A DNA stretch of 19,357 nt from an uncultured Oscillospiraceae bacterium (GCA_910579125.1 CAJTTH010000033.1:1-19357), one strand, 5' to 3'. Shown: positions 1-7,127, numbered from the stretch's first letter. The notes: generated by a model from the letters alone, not told the origin. Numbers and translations: made by a program.

Positions 1-46
1 GCAAAATGACGAAATCGAAAAATGAAAGGTAGTGAATTAGCAGATT

Positions 47-349
47 ATGTACCATATAAAAGTGAACGGTGTGACGCTTCGAGCAGCCGTTGAAAACAGG
101 TCACCGACGGATATCGACCCTTACAAGGAATTGGCAAACGCCGTTATTCTTCAGGCGGTCGAGGATTACCGAAAATGGACGAAAGAATATTCCGGAAGTC
201 ATGATGACCGAAAATTGCGGAAAAAGCTCGTTGAGCTGAAAGAATTCTTTCGTTCGGAGTGGTTTTCGCTGCTCACAGAACTTGACGGGGAGCAGCTTTT
301 GTTACGGTTGAAAGCCGAACTTGAAGAACAAGGACATTACGTTTTTTAG
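47..349 (+). CDS. Small mobile-element protein, unknown function
   Basis: A 100-residue soluble, highly charged protein. The stretch ELANAVILQAVEDYRKW (about residues 28-44), followed by a charged helix and FFRSEWFSLLTELDGEQLL, resembles short accessory proteins I associate with Tn1549-type conjugative elements of Clostridia. That is recalled family resemblance, not a search result. No catalytic motif is visible. The ATG has only a weak upstream AAGGT, so the exact start is uncertain. A strong terminator begins right after the stop, so this is the last gene of its transcript. An upstream reading frame ends at 23-25 in an ATGA, but too little of it lies in the window to name. Confidence 0.6.
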   Translation: MYHIKVNGVTLRAAVENRSPTDIDPYKELANAVILQAVEDYRKWTKEYSGSHDDRKLRKKLVELKEFFRSEWFSLLTELDGEQLLLRLKAELEEQGHYVF

Positions 350-350
350 A

Positions 351-392
351 GCCTGTAAATTGCTTTTATAAGCAGTTTACAGGCTTTTTTTA
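351..392 (+). terminator. Rho-independent terminator
   Basis: A 15-bp stem (GCCTGTAAATTGCTT pairing with AAGCAGTTTACAGGC, one G-U pair) with a short TTAT-containing loop is followed by a run of seven T. It starts two bases after the stop of the preceding gene. Confidence 0.9.
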
Positions 393-439
393 TTTTCCGA
401 GTAAATTCGGAGCATTAAAACAACTTACGGAGGCAGCAA

Positions 440-871
440 ATGAACAACGAAAACAAACACACAAAACCCGACTGCCCTTTGATTGGGGAAGATGGAAACA
501 TATTCCATCTTGTCGGGATAGCGGCGAAAATCTTAAAGCGAAACGGCTTGTCCGAGGAAGCGTCCGAAATGACGAATAAGGTGTTCGCAAGCGGCAGCTA
601 TGCAGGACTTCGAGCAATGCTCTACTACTTCAACGGCAAAGCGCTTGAAGCTGTCGGAGAGGACAGGATATCCGATGAAGGTACAGCTGAATTTGAGTTC
701 ACTCACGCATCGGATTATCTTATTGTGATCGGCGAGGTAGAAGACAGTGACGCTGAAGAAAATAATCCCGAAACAGGGGATACGGTGCAGACATGGATAT
801 TAACACTTATTGCCTCTATGGCTGTAATTATCGGCGCATGTCTGTCGAAAAGAAGTAAAAACGAAACTTAA
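440..871 (+). CDS. Chimeric ORF: mobile-element protein fused to a sortase-anchor tail
   Basis: A 143-residue ORF with a good ribosome site (GGAGG about 8 bases before the ATG). It appears to be two unrelated halves. Residues 1 to about 54, with KPDCPLIGEDGNIFHLVGIA, resemble a small protein of conjugative elements. From about residue 58 it reads like the end of a secreted, wall-anchored protein: LYYFNGKALEAVGEDRI, then FTHASDYLIVIG, an acidic linker, an NPETG sorting motif (109-113), a hydrophobic segment (about 119-135) and the basic tail SKRSKNET. There is no N-terminal signal peptide, so sorting to the wall is unlikely. I infer a recombination or deletion scar near 600-620. It may be translated, but it is best treated as a fusion relic. 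Confidence 0.65.
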   Translation: MNNENKHTKPDCPLIGEDGNIFHLVGIAAKILKRNGLSEEASEMTNKVFASGSYAGLRAMLYYFNGKALEAVGEDRISDEGTAEFEFTHASDYLIVIGEVEDSDAEENNPETGDTVQTWILTLIASMAVIIGACLSKRSKNET

Positions 872-914
872 TTATGAGGTAAGCTCCTTTCCTAAACAAC
901 GATATAAATCTGTT

Positions 915-953
915 AAAACAACCGGAATCGTGCGCAGAATCCGGTTGTTTTTA
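915..953 (+). terminator. Rho-independent terminator
   Basis: The stem CAACCGGA / TCCGGTTG (919-926 with 940-947) is extended by A-T pairs and followed by TTTTTATT. It lies 44 bases after the chimeric ORF. Confidence 0.8.
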
Positions 954-970
954 TTCAAAAATTTATTAAT

Positions 971-1060
971 GGCGACTCTATAGCAATACAACATACTTTG
1001 ACATCAACGACCATGCAGATATACGTTCACACTTCGCACAACAAAAAAACGCGTGTATAA
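971..1060 (+). pseudogene. Tyrosine recombinase C-terminal remnant
   Basis: Reading in the frame of 992 gives HTLTSTTMQIYVHTSHNKK and then a stop at 1058-1060. This matches the end of phage/ICE tyrosine integrases: the 'LGH...TTM..Y.H' block contains the nucleophilic tyrosine, here at 1022-1024. The usual GGH box is eroded and no catalytic core precedes it, so it is a dead fragment. Together with the element proteins upstream it indicates a decayed integrated element beside the polysaccharide locus. The rest of the gap, 872-1144, holds the terminator at 915-953 and nothing else that I recognise. Confidence 0.55.
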
Positions 1061-1144
1061 ACCTGCTGATGCCGCTTACATAATTTTGTCTGCAAATTCA
1101 CCAATAATTTCTTTCGTAAAGCGCCGAAATTCTCCAAAATACCC

Positions 1145-1173
1145 TTTACAAATCGTATAAATTATATTATAAT
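1145..1173 (+). promoter_or_regulatory. Sigma-A promoter of the phosphoglycosyl transferase gene
   Basis: The -35 TTTACA (1145-1150), a 17-bp spacer and a perfect -10 TATAAT (1168-1173) predict transcription starting near 1180, about 80 bases before the start codon. Confidence 0.8.
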
Positions 1174-1208
1174 ATAAACTAGAGATATTATATTCAGGGG
1201 GGAATATA

Positions 1209-1234
1209 CGGGCGGACGTTTGTAGGTTCGCCCG
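1209..1234 (+). promoter_or_regulatory. GC-rich leader hairpin upstream of the polysaccharide gene
   Basis: CGGGCGGAC (1209-1217) pairs over 9 bp (one G-U) with GTTCGCCCG (1226-1234) around an 8-base loop. It lies in the predicted 5' untranslated region, just before the ribosome site. No T-run follows, so it is not a simple terminator. It could stabilise the RNA or be a target for an antitermination factor of the NusG/LoaP type; that role is inference. Confidence 0.5.
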
Positions 1235-1261
1235 AAAACAAGTATGGTGAGGAGCATTGTT

Positions 1262-2098
1262 TTGTCTGAAAATAATACGCCCGGCATTGGCGCGAAAGGA
1301 TCTTCCACAGCGGTAAGGGAACGCGTTCGCGAGAACGTTGATGCCGTACAGACCGCCGTGCCGCCTAGTATCGGTACCGCCGGTACGAGTGCCGCGGTGG
1401 AGCGCCGCAGAGCTGTCGCGGAACAGCACAGAGCTGCCATAGCCGCGAAGAAGAGGGCGCTTAAAATAGCGCGCGGCAAAAAGACGTATGATACGGTAAA
1501 GCGTTTCTGCGATGTTGTCGGCTCGCTCGCGGGATTGATAGTGCTAAGTCCTGTGTTTTTGATAATTTCGCTGCTGATAGTTTTCGAACGTTCGGGAAAG
1601 CGCGTGTTCTTTAAGCAGCGGCGGTTGGGAATGGGCGGTAAGCCTATCTACATATACAAATTCCGCACGATGATAGACAACGCCGAGGACGTTAGGCGCT
1701 GGCTCAATAAGGAGCAACTCGCGCAGTATTACAGCGAGTATAAGGTCGAGGAGGACCCGCGCGTTACCAAGGTCGGAAAATTCCTGCGTCGAACGGGTCT
1801 GGACGAGCTTCCGCAGCTGGTAAATATTCTCAAGGGGGAGCTCAGCATTGTCGGACCGCGACCTATTCAAGAGAGCGAGACAGCGCTTTACGGCAAGGAC
1901 AAGGCGTTGCTGCTGTCGATACGTCCCGGGCTTACAGGCTACTGGCAGGCATACTGTTCGGGCGATACCACATACACCAACCGCAAACGCCAGAGAATGG
2001 AGATACATTATGTTCTGCACCGAAATCTGTTGTGGGATATAAAGATATGTTTCGCAACGTTTGGTGCTATCGTCAGAAAGGCTAAGCGCGGACAGTAG
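1262..2098 (+). CDS. Undecaprenyl-phosphate sugar-1-phosphate transferase (initiating phosphoglycosyl transferase)
   Basis: This is a bacterial sugar transferase of the WbaP/CpsE/ExoY family (monotopic phosphoglycosyl transferase). It puts the first sugar-phosphate onto undecaprenyl phosphate at the inner face of the membrane. An Ala/Arg-rich N-terminal extension of about 75 residues precedes one membrane helix (GSLAGLIVLSPVFLIISLLI). Then come FFKQRRLG, YKFRTM, LDELPQLVNILKGELS with VGPRP, and RPGLTGYWQ, all signature blocks. It is the short form without the multi-helix N-terminal half of WbaP. I place the start at TTG 1262 because GAGGAG lies 7 bases upstream; an in-frame ATG at 1244 has no ribosome site and overlaps that GAGGAG. 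The gene has its own promoter and terminator. The sugar transferred cannot be read from sequence. Confidence 0.92.
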   Translation: MSENNTPGIGAKGSSTAVRERVRENVDAVQTAVPPSIGTAGTSAAVERRRAVAEQHRAAIAAKKRALKIARGKKTYDTVKRFCDVVGSLAGLIVLSPVFLIISLLIVFERSGKRVFFKQRRLGMGGKPIYIYKFRTMIDNAEDVRRWLNKEQLAQYYSEYKVEEDPRVTKVGKFLRRTGLDELPQLVNILKGELSIVGPRPIQESETALYGKDKALLLSIRPGLTGYWQAYCSGDTTYTNRKRQRMEIHYVLHRNLLWDIKICFATFGAIVRKAKRGQ

Positions 2099-2110
2099 CG
2101 GTTCACACAT

Positions 2111-2174
2111 AAAAAAGGCGCTCGCCCGGCACGATACATCGGTATCGGAGTGCCAAAGCCTGCGCCTTTAATTT
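2111..2174. terminator. Bidirectional terminator between convergent genes
   Basis: Nested inverted repeats: an outer AAAGGCGC/GCGCCTTT and an inner GGCAC-GATAC/GTATC-GTGCC around ATCG. A-tracts and T-tracts on both sides suit the two converging genes. Confidence 0.75.
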
Positions 2175-2183
2175 AACATTTAA

Positions 2184-3689
2184 TTACTCGTCTTCGCCGT
2201 ATGAATCCTCTTCCTCATACTCGTCGAGAGTGCGTGTCAGTTTCCTTTTGTAGCTGCGGTAGATCATTATAAATACAAACACCGCGACCAAGATCACCAC
2301 GGTTTCGATGACCACGATAAGCACACTGTGCTCCGAGCTTTCCTTGGGGTTGACTACCACATGGCAGACCGCCTCCGCTTGCCCGCCGTTCAGCGAAATG
2401 GTTATGTCGGTCTCGCCCGGGGCTTTCGCGGTGATAACGCCGTCGATCTGTCCGACCTCGGCAGTTATCCCGTTTGACGTCGTGTATTGAATTTCGGTCA
2501 CGGGAGCGTCCTTGGGCGCGTGCTGATATGCAAGCTCAAAGGTCTCGCCCGCCGTCATGATAACGTTTGCGCCTGTCGTGAATGTCACTTTGTTTACCGC
2601 AAGATGTCCGACAAGATCTTCGTATGAGCCGAGCCGCGTCAATGGACTGTTCTTCTTGTACAGCAGATAAACGGTCGTGTCGCCTTGCGGAGTGAGTTTG
2701 CAGACCGCTTTTTTATCGCCCGCGACGGTCACGGTAAGCTCGCGCTGCTCGACGCTCTCGAATGAGAAGTAGCCTCGAGTGTCCGTAACGGCTTTGAGCG
2801 CGTCGATAACAAGCTGCGCGCCCGCAACGGGGTTACCCTCGTTGTTGTAAACGTAACCGTCCAGCTTTGCGGTATCGTAGGCAACGTCGCTCGTGACAGT
2901 CACCGAAACGGTCTCCGACAAGTCCGCGCCGCGCACTGTTATTGTCGTCTCTCCCGTTTTCAGCGCGGTGATGAGTCCGTTTTCATTGACCGCCGCAATC
3001 TCGGGGTTGTTCGATTCGTAGGTGATCGTGTAGCCCTCGGACACGTTTTCGGGGAGCAGCTGCGCCTCTATCTGCGCGGTCGCGCCTATCTTCAGCTCGA
3101 ACTTGTTCTGCTTCAGCACGATAAACTCGGGAACCTCGGGCGGCTTGGAAACAGTAATGAGCGCGTCAGCCTGAATGCCGCCGTAATACGCGGTAATGTA
3201 AGCCTGTCCCTCTCCGACGGCAATAATGTTTCCGAGATTGTCAACGTGTGCAACATCGGTGTTGAAGCTGGTGAACTGGATAATGGGGTTTTCCCATATA
3301 TTGTTTTCGATAGTCGCGACAAGCTGAGCGCCCTCGCCAATCAACAGCGATCTCTCGTAGAAGTTTAGCACAATAACGGGATCGGGAGGAGGGGGCGGCG
3401 GATCGGGTTCGGAGGTATCGGGAGTAGAGGGCGGCTCCGAAGTTACGGGCGGCTCGGAGGTGTCGGAAGTATCGGATGTAACGGGCTGCTCGGAAGTATC
3501 AGAGGTCACGGGCGTTTCGGAGGTATCGGACGTATCGGATGTTTCGGGATCCGAAGTCTCGTAGGAGGGCGGCTCGGAGGTCTCGCCCGTTTCGTCGCTA
3601 GGTGACGCGAACGCCGTCAGCGCTATCGAAATACTCGTAAGAACGGCGAAAAGAGTGCCGGTCAATCTCTTTTTGTTGAATTTACACAT
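2184..3689 (-). CDS. Secreted membrane-anchored BIG2 / carboxypeptidase-regulatory-like domain protein
   Basis: A 501-residue surface protein. A signal peptide (about 1-28: basic KKRL, a hydrophobic core, ending AFA) is followed by a disordered Ser/Thr/Glu/Pro linker (about 29-102) ending in PPPPPP. Ig-like BIG2 folds follow at about 104-180 and 189-265 (typical 'NPEIAAVNENGLITALKTGE' pattern). A carboxypeptidase-regulatory-like beta-sandwich lies at about 275-345 (LDGYVYNNEGNPVAGAQLVI, DTRGYFSFE), and a third Ig-like fold at about 365-448. A transmembrane helix lies at about 455-478, with a cytoplasmic tail that is first basic, then very acidic (DEYEEEDSYGEDE). The acidic tail facing the cytoplasm could contact a partner. 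The ribosome site AAAGGA is about 9 bases upstream. It is divergent from the GT4 gene across only 27 bases. No enzyme motif is seen; it may be a structural or adhesion protein. Confidence 0.85.
   Translation of the reverse strand: MCKFNKKRLTGTLFAVLTSISIALTAFASPSDETGETSEPPSYETSDPETSDTSDTSETPVTSDTSEQPVTSDTSDTSEPPVTSEPPSTPDTSEPDPPPPPPDPVIVLNFYERSLLIGEGAQLVATIENNIWENPIIQFTSFNTDVAHVDNLGNIIAVGEGQAYITAYYGGIQADALITVSKPPEVPEFIVLKQNKFELKIGATAQIEAQLLPENVSEGYTITYESNNPEIAAVNENGLITALKTGETTITVRGADLSETVSVTVTSDVAYDTAKLDGYVYNNEGNPVAGAQLVIDALKAVTDTRGYFSFESVEQRELTVTVAGDKKAVCKLTPQGDTTVYLLYKKNSPLTRLGSYEDLVGHLAVNKVTFTTGANVIMTAGETFELAYQHAPKDAPVTEIQYTTSNGITAEVGQIDGVITAKAPGETDITISLNGGQAEAVCHVVVNPKESSEHSVLIVVIETVVILVAVFVFIMIYRSYKRKLTRTLDEYEEEDSYGEDE
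3384..3596 (-). repeat. Degenerate S/T/D/E/P-rich coding repeat
   Basis: Within the BIG2 protein gene, units such as ETSDTSDTSE and PVTSDTSE recur, written in DNA as varied repeats of cggaggtatcgga. This low-complexity linker probably lets the Ig domains stand off the membrane, and it is a likely site of length variation between strains. Confidence 0.7.
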
Positions 3690-3716
3690 AACTAAAATTC
3701 CTTTAGGTGGTTATTT

Positions 3717-4778
3717 ATGAAAAAAGTTTTAATGGTCGCTTCGGAAAGCTCGCATTTCAAGAACTTTCATCTTCCTTATATAAAAAGGCTGCTTGACGAT
3801 GGAGTCAAGGTTCACACTGCGTCCAACGGTAAATTTGCGTTCGGCGAAACCGTTCATACGCAGCTTGGCTTCAAAAAAAAGTTGATTTCTCCCGCAAATT
3901 TAGGCGTTATCGTCAAACTCGCAAAGCTTATCCGAAAAGAGCGTTACGATGCGGTTTACACCAATTCCACGCTCGCCGGATTTGTCGGGAGGGCGGCGGC
4001 GATACTTTCGGGTGTTAAGGCCGTCGAGTGCCGTCATATATGCCACGGCTACCTCTTCAACGACGACGGCAGTGCGCGCAGCCGTGTGTATCTCACGTTT
4101 GAAAAGCTGGTTAGGCGGCGCACAGACCTCCTCGCGGTAATGAACGCCGACGATCTGGAGATCGCCCGCACGCACAAGCTGGGCAGGGAGATTGTGTTCC
4201 TCGACGGAATGGGGCTCGATGCGGACAAGCTGCCGCTGCTTTCCGAGAAGGAAATTCGGCGGAAAAAAGAGGAATTGGGACAGCCGAGCGGCGGACTTTT
4301 GTTCCTGTGCGTCGGAGAATTCTCGCAGCGGAAGAACCAAGCCTCGATAATAAGGGCGTTCGCGTCTCTGAAGCGCACTGACTGCCGCCTGATATTCGCG
4401 GGCAGCGGGGAACTTCTCGAGGAGTGCAGAGCGCTCGCTGCGGAACTCGGTATTGCAGAAAAAACGGCGTTCCTCGGGCACTGCACTGAGATGAACGCAC
4501 TTTACAGAGCCTGCGGTTGTCTTATATCGGCGAGCCGCTTTGAGGGCTTGCCGTTCAATGTCATGGAAGCGCTGTACTGCGGGGAAAATGTTATCGTGAG
4601 CGATGTAAAGGGCAACCGAGACCTTGCCGCCGACAGCGTGTACCCATACAACGATGACCGCTATCTTGCGCAGCTTATGGAGAGCGCACTCCCCGGGAAC
4701 GGCAAAAATACGCTCCCCGAGCGATATCTTCTAGAAAACGCCCTCGAAAAGAACATTCGGCTTTTGCGGCTATTATAA
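3717..4778 (+). CDS. Glycosyltransferase family 4 (GT-B fold)
   Basis: A 353-residue cytoplasmic retaining glycosyltransferase that probably adds a sugar to the lipid-linked polysaccharide precursor. The N-terminal Rossmann half begins KKVLMVASESSHFKNFHLPYI and carries the acceptor-side loop CRHICHGYLF (about 105-114). The C-terminal half has VGEFSQRKN (199-207), LIFAGSGELLEE and the donor-binding E-x7-E pair in SRFEGLPFNVMEAL (E276, E284). The length is normal for the family. AGGTGG lies about 7 bases before the ATG. Any promoter would lie within the divergent gene's 5' end, since only 27 bases separate the two. No terminator follows before the 336-base gap that leads to the EpsG-like gene. 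The donor and linkage are unknown. Confidence 0.9.
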   Translation: MKKVLMVASESSHFKNFHLPYIKRLLDDGVKVHTASNGKFAFGETVHTQLGFKKKLISPANLGVIVKLAKLIRKERYDAVYTNSTLAGFVGRAAAILSGVKAVECRHICHGYLFNDDGSARSRVYLTFEKLVRRRTDLLAVMNADDLEIARTHKLGREIVFLDGMGLDADKLPLLSEKEIRRKKEELGQPSGGLLFLCVGEFSQRKNQASIIRAFASLKRTDCRLIFAGSGELLEECRALAAELGIAEKTAFLGHCTEMNALYRACGCLISASRFEGLPFNVMEALYCGENVIVSDVKGNRDLAADSVYPYNDDRYLAQLMESALPGNGKNTLPERYLLENALEKNIRLLRLL

Positions 4779-5017
4779 TATGTAGAACATCAAAATACTA
4801 CACAACTATTTTACCACACCGCCGCAGATTAGTCAAGAGGGTTTGAAATTAAAAATATGGCAGAAAAATTTTACGGTTTTAACAAATTTTATCGCTAATA
4901 TTTTCCGTTTAGGCGAATTTGACAAAAGTTTCACGTTATAATGTACAAAATACTTTGTGGAGAGTTGTAAAAATGTAATATAATTCTACAAAATTGATGT
5001 GAAATGAAAAAAAACAC
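4779..5017. other. AT-rich intergenic region without a gene
   Basis: Very AT-rich, no coding potential. A weak promoter-like pair TTGTGG (4955-4960) / TATAAT (4979-4984), 18-bp spacer, lies inside. TTGACA (4919-4924) is followed by TATAAT only 12 bases later, too close for a normal sigma-A site. No convincing terminator for the GT4 gene was found. Confidence 0.5.
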
Positions 5018-5046
5018 TTGATAAATGAAATTAAGTATGATATAAT
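5018..5046 (+). promoter_or_regulatory. Sigma-A promoter of the EpsG-like gene
   Basis: The -35 TTGATA (5018-5023), a 17-bp spacer and a perfect -10 TATAAT (5041-5046) lie 68 bases before the start codon. This is the best promoter match ahead of the main gene run. Confidence 0.85.
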
Positions 5047-5114
5047 GTAAATGTTGAAAAGGTTAAAGACTGTTTCAATGCAAACTTAATTTTTGCGTCG
5101 GGTGGTAAAAACAG

Positions 5115-6308
5115 ATGCTTGTATACTTGGTAAACATTTTTGCTGTTTGTGTATGGGCAATTGTTTTCTGCACCGGCAAAAAAACATTGCTTAAAAAGAC
5201 GATCTTTATTGTGCTTTGCTTCGCTCAATGCGTCGCGATAGCGGGTTTCCGCTACGGAATAGGTTCGGACTACGGAATGTACGCGTCGGGTTTCTTCGAT
5301 ATGGCGAGAACAGGCTTTGAGGACATGACGCACGAGGATTGGGAGATAGGTTTTATCCTGCTCAACAAGATTATAGGTATGTTTACCGCATGGTCATCTA
5401 CTTTTATTATGGTGACCTCGGTGCTGTCGCTTATCGGTCCGTTCTATCTGATATGGCGGTACTCGTCGGGACCCTTTATGTCGGTGTTCCTGTACTTGAA
5501 TTTGTACTTGTTCTATCTTGATATGAACTACATCAGACAGTCGATCGCAATGTCGATTTTATGCTTCGCTTACGGATTTCTCCGCGATAAAAAGTTCTGG
5601 AGATTTCTTCTCATCGTAATGATCGCGGCAACGTTCCACTTGACTGTGCTCTATATGATACCGGTGTTTATAGTGGCGTTGTTGAAAATATCGCCGTCGA
5701 CGATGATGCTTTATCCGTTCGGACTGCTGTTTTATTACATCCTGTCCGACGGTATACTTAATATCGTGCTCTCCAAGTTCCACACAGAATACGCGGGTTC
5801 GGTGTTTATTGAAAGCGGAGTTTACTTCTACTATGCGCTGTTTCCGTTGCTGCTGTGTGCTGCAATGGTGGCGCTGTCATTCTACGTCAAGGAAATGCCG
5901 CGTTCGCTGAGTGTGCTGATTCACATGACGCTGATGATGGGTTTCTGGCAGATTGTAATGACAAAGCATTCTCTTTTTGAGAGATTTTCATATTATACGA
6001 TGCTGTTTGTAATACTGGCGGTTCCCGAGGGCCTCAAGGCGTTTAAACATCAGTTGCGGGAGAACCTTAAGGAAAAATACCTCAGAGAAATGGGCAGCGA
6101 CGCAGAGGGTTCGAGAGCGCTTGCAACGCGCGTCACCAATAAAACGGCTGTTATGATGTTTTCGGTGACAGCGGTAATAGTGGTGCTTGCGCTTGCGTAC
6201 AACATGGTCGGTCTGATTATCCCTGAAGCAGGAGTTCACGGTGTATTGCCGTATCAGACACAGAACCGGATGGACATACCGAATATAGACGGTTTTTTTA
6301 AGCGGTAA
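5115..6308 (+). CDS. EpsG-family polysaccharide polymerase (multi-pass membrane protein)
   Basis: A 397-residue integral membrane protein with about ten hydrophobic segments, of the EpsG family (Wzy-like polymerases of Gram-positive exopolysaccharides). Diagnostic blocks are FRYGIGSDYGMY (about 45-56) with a following E-x-GF-x-LN motif (WEIGFILLNKI), then the NYIRQSIAMSILCFAYGF helix and ATFHLTVLYMIPV. It probably joins repeat units at the outer face of the membrane. GGTGG lies about 9 bases before the ATG, and a strong promoter sits at 5018-5046. The gene ends 52 bases before the wall-anchored protein gene with no strong terminator between, so the two may be co-transcribed. The charged loop near residues 310-340 is cytoplasmic by the positive-inside rule. 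Confidence 0.88.
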   Translation: MLVYLVNIFAVCVWAIVFCTGKKTLLKKTIFIVLCFAQCVAIAGFRYGIGSDYGMYASGFFDMARTGFEDMTHEDWEIGFILLNKIIGMFTAWSSTFIMVTSVLSLIGPFYLIWRYSSGPFMSVFLYLNLYLFYLDMNYIRQSIAMSILCFAYGFLRDKKFWRFLLIVMIAATFHLTVLYMIPVFIVALLKISPSTMMLYPFGLLFYYILSDGILNIVLSKFHTEYAGSVFIESGVYFYYALFPLLLCAAMVALSFYVKEMPRSLSVLIHMTLMMGFWQIVMTKHSLFERFSYYTMLFVILAVPEGLKAFKHQLRENLKEKYLREMGSDAEGSRALATRVTNKTAVMMFSVTAVIVVLALAYNMVGLIIPEAGVHGVLPYQTQNRMDIPNIDGFFKR

Positions 6309-6360
6309 ATAATGGCGATTGACGCCTTTATTTATAAAAAACACATGGAGGAAATGAATA

Positions 6361-7047
6361 ATGAAAAAGAAGATTTTTGCCGCTGCTGTGGCTTTTGTAG
6401 CAACTATGTCTCTTGCGACGAGCGCTTTCGCTGCAGCTCCCGGCGGTACCAATGGTAAGGTTGAGGCTCAGGTAAAGGTTGAGGCTGACAAGCCCACCGA
6501 GATCAAGACCGAAAATAACCTCGTTCTCGAGGCTCCCGCTGGCGCATTTGAGGCTGGTGCTGACGTTAAGCTCGAGGCTAACGTTCAGTGGGTTGAGTCT
6601 GCTCCCACTACCACTAAGAAGGTTGAGGACGCTATCAAGTCTATCGCTTCCGCAAGTGGTAACGAAGCTAAGGCTACTGTAAACACCAAGCTCGAGATCT
6701 CCCTTACTTCCAACGGTACTACTGTACAGCCTAACGGCAAGGTAAAGGTTACTGTTGCTTATGATGGTAAGTCTAACGTAGTTGCTTATGTAAACGGCGA
6801 CAAGATTGAGTTCTTCAAGCTTACTGTAAACGGCAATGTATGCTCTTTTGAAACCAACCACTTCTCTGATTACTACATGGCAACCGTTGACGAGAAGGTT
6901 GTTGAGAAGCTCGAAGGTCAGTCCGCTACTGTAAACGACAATGGTTCCAACCCCAGCACAGGTATCGCTCTTGCTGTTGCTCCTGCAGGTCTTGCTGTTG
7001 CATTTGTTGGCGTAACCGCTATCGTATCCAAGAAGAAGAGAGGCTAA
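6361..7047 (+). CDS. Wall-anchored secreted protein with NPSTG sorting signal
   Basis: A 228-residue exported protein. The signal peptide is about 1-24 (KKK, hydrophobic core, ending SAFA). The mature part is Lys/Glu/Val-rich beta-type sequence (about 30-185), containing the module AYVNGDKIEFFKLTVNG plus ETNHFSDYYMATV. This module is also seen, more divergent, in the tail of the chimeric ORF at 440-871. The C-terminus has the five-residue sorting motif NPSTG (197-201), a hydrophobic stretch and the tail SKKKRG, so a sortase should attach it to the wall. GGAGG lies 9 bases before the ATG. Codon use is sharply biased to GCT, GTT/GTA, AAG, AAC and GGT, unlike the GCG/CGC-rich neighbours, suggesting very high expression. 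A strong terminator-like hairpin follows. The function is not recognised. Confidence 0.85.
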   Translation: MKKKIFAAAVAFVATMSLATSAFAAAPGGTNGKVEAQVKVEADKPTEIKTENNLVLEAPAGAFEAGADVKLEANVQWVESAPTTTKKVEDAIKSIASASGNEAKATVNTKLEISLTSNGTTVQPNGKVKVTVAYDGKSNVVAYVNGDKIEFFKLTVNGNVCSFETNHFSDYYMATVDEKVVEKLEGQSATVNDNGSNPSTGIALAVAPAGLAVAFVGVTAIVSKKKRG

Positions 7048-7055
7048 TCCCTCAC

Positions 7056-7091
7056 GAAAGCCAACTGCTTTCACAAGCAAATAATTTGCTT
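7056..7091 (+). repeat. Two short inverted repeats in the 3' untranslated region
   Basis: GAAAGC-CAACT-GCTTTC (7056-7072) is followed by the perfect 17-base palindrome AAGCAAAT-A-ATTTGCTT (7075-7091). Both lie between the stop codon of the wall protein gene and the terminator hairpin that begins 3 bases later. They may protect the 3' end of an abundant mRNA or be a protein-binding dyad. Confidence 0.55.
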
Positions 7092-7093
7092 AC

Positions 7094-7127
7094 AACAGTG
7101 CAGTGCATAAAGCATTGCACTGTTTTT
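7094..7127 (+). terminator. Strong terminator, probably leaky, inside the locus
   Basis: A 13-bp stem, AACAGTGCAGTGC with GCATTGCACTGTT (one G-U), and a loop ATAAA are followed by a T-run. The T-run ends four bases before the ribosome site of the next gene, leaving no room for a promoter downstream of the hairpin. Expression of the following nine genes must come from read-through or from a promoter upstream of the hairpin. Confidence 0.88.

Noticed and set aside
22..93. A 23-codon frame (MKGSELADYVPYK...) starting in ATGA with an upstream stop
   Set aside because: It ends quickly, lacks a good ribosome site and overlaps the longer gene at 47. It could be a frameshifted original start of that gene, but this cannot be shown.
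3384..3596. Repeated units that at first looked like a CRISPR or tandem array
   Set aside because: They are in-frame, degenerate codons for an S/T/E/P linker inside a secreted protein, without regular spacers.
4919..4942. TTGACA followed by TATAAT before the EpsG-like gene
   Set aside because: The spacer is only 12 bases, too short for a sigma-A promoter; the 5018-5046 pair with 17 bases is better.
6309..6345. GGCG-ATTGA-CGCC followed by T-rich sequence between the EpsG-like and wall protein genes
   Set aside because: A 4-bp stem is too weak to call a terminator.
6328..7080. A 250-codon minus-strand frame opposite the wall-anchored protein
   Set aside because: The plus-strand frame has signal peptide, sorting signal and ribosome site. 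The reverse frame is open because the biased codons avoid reverse stops.
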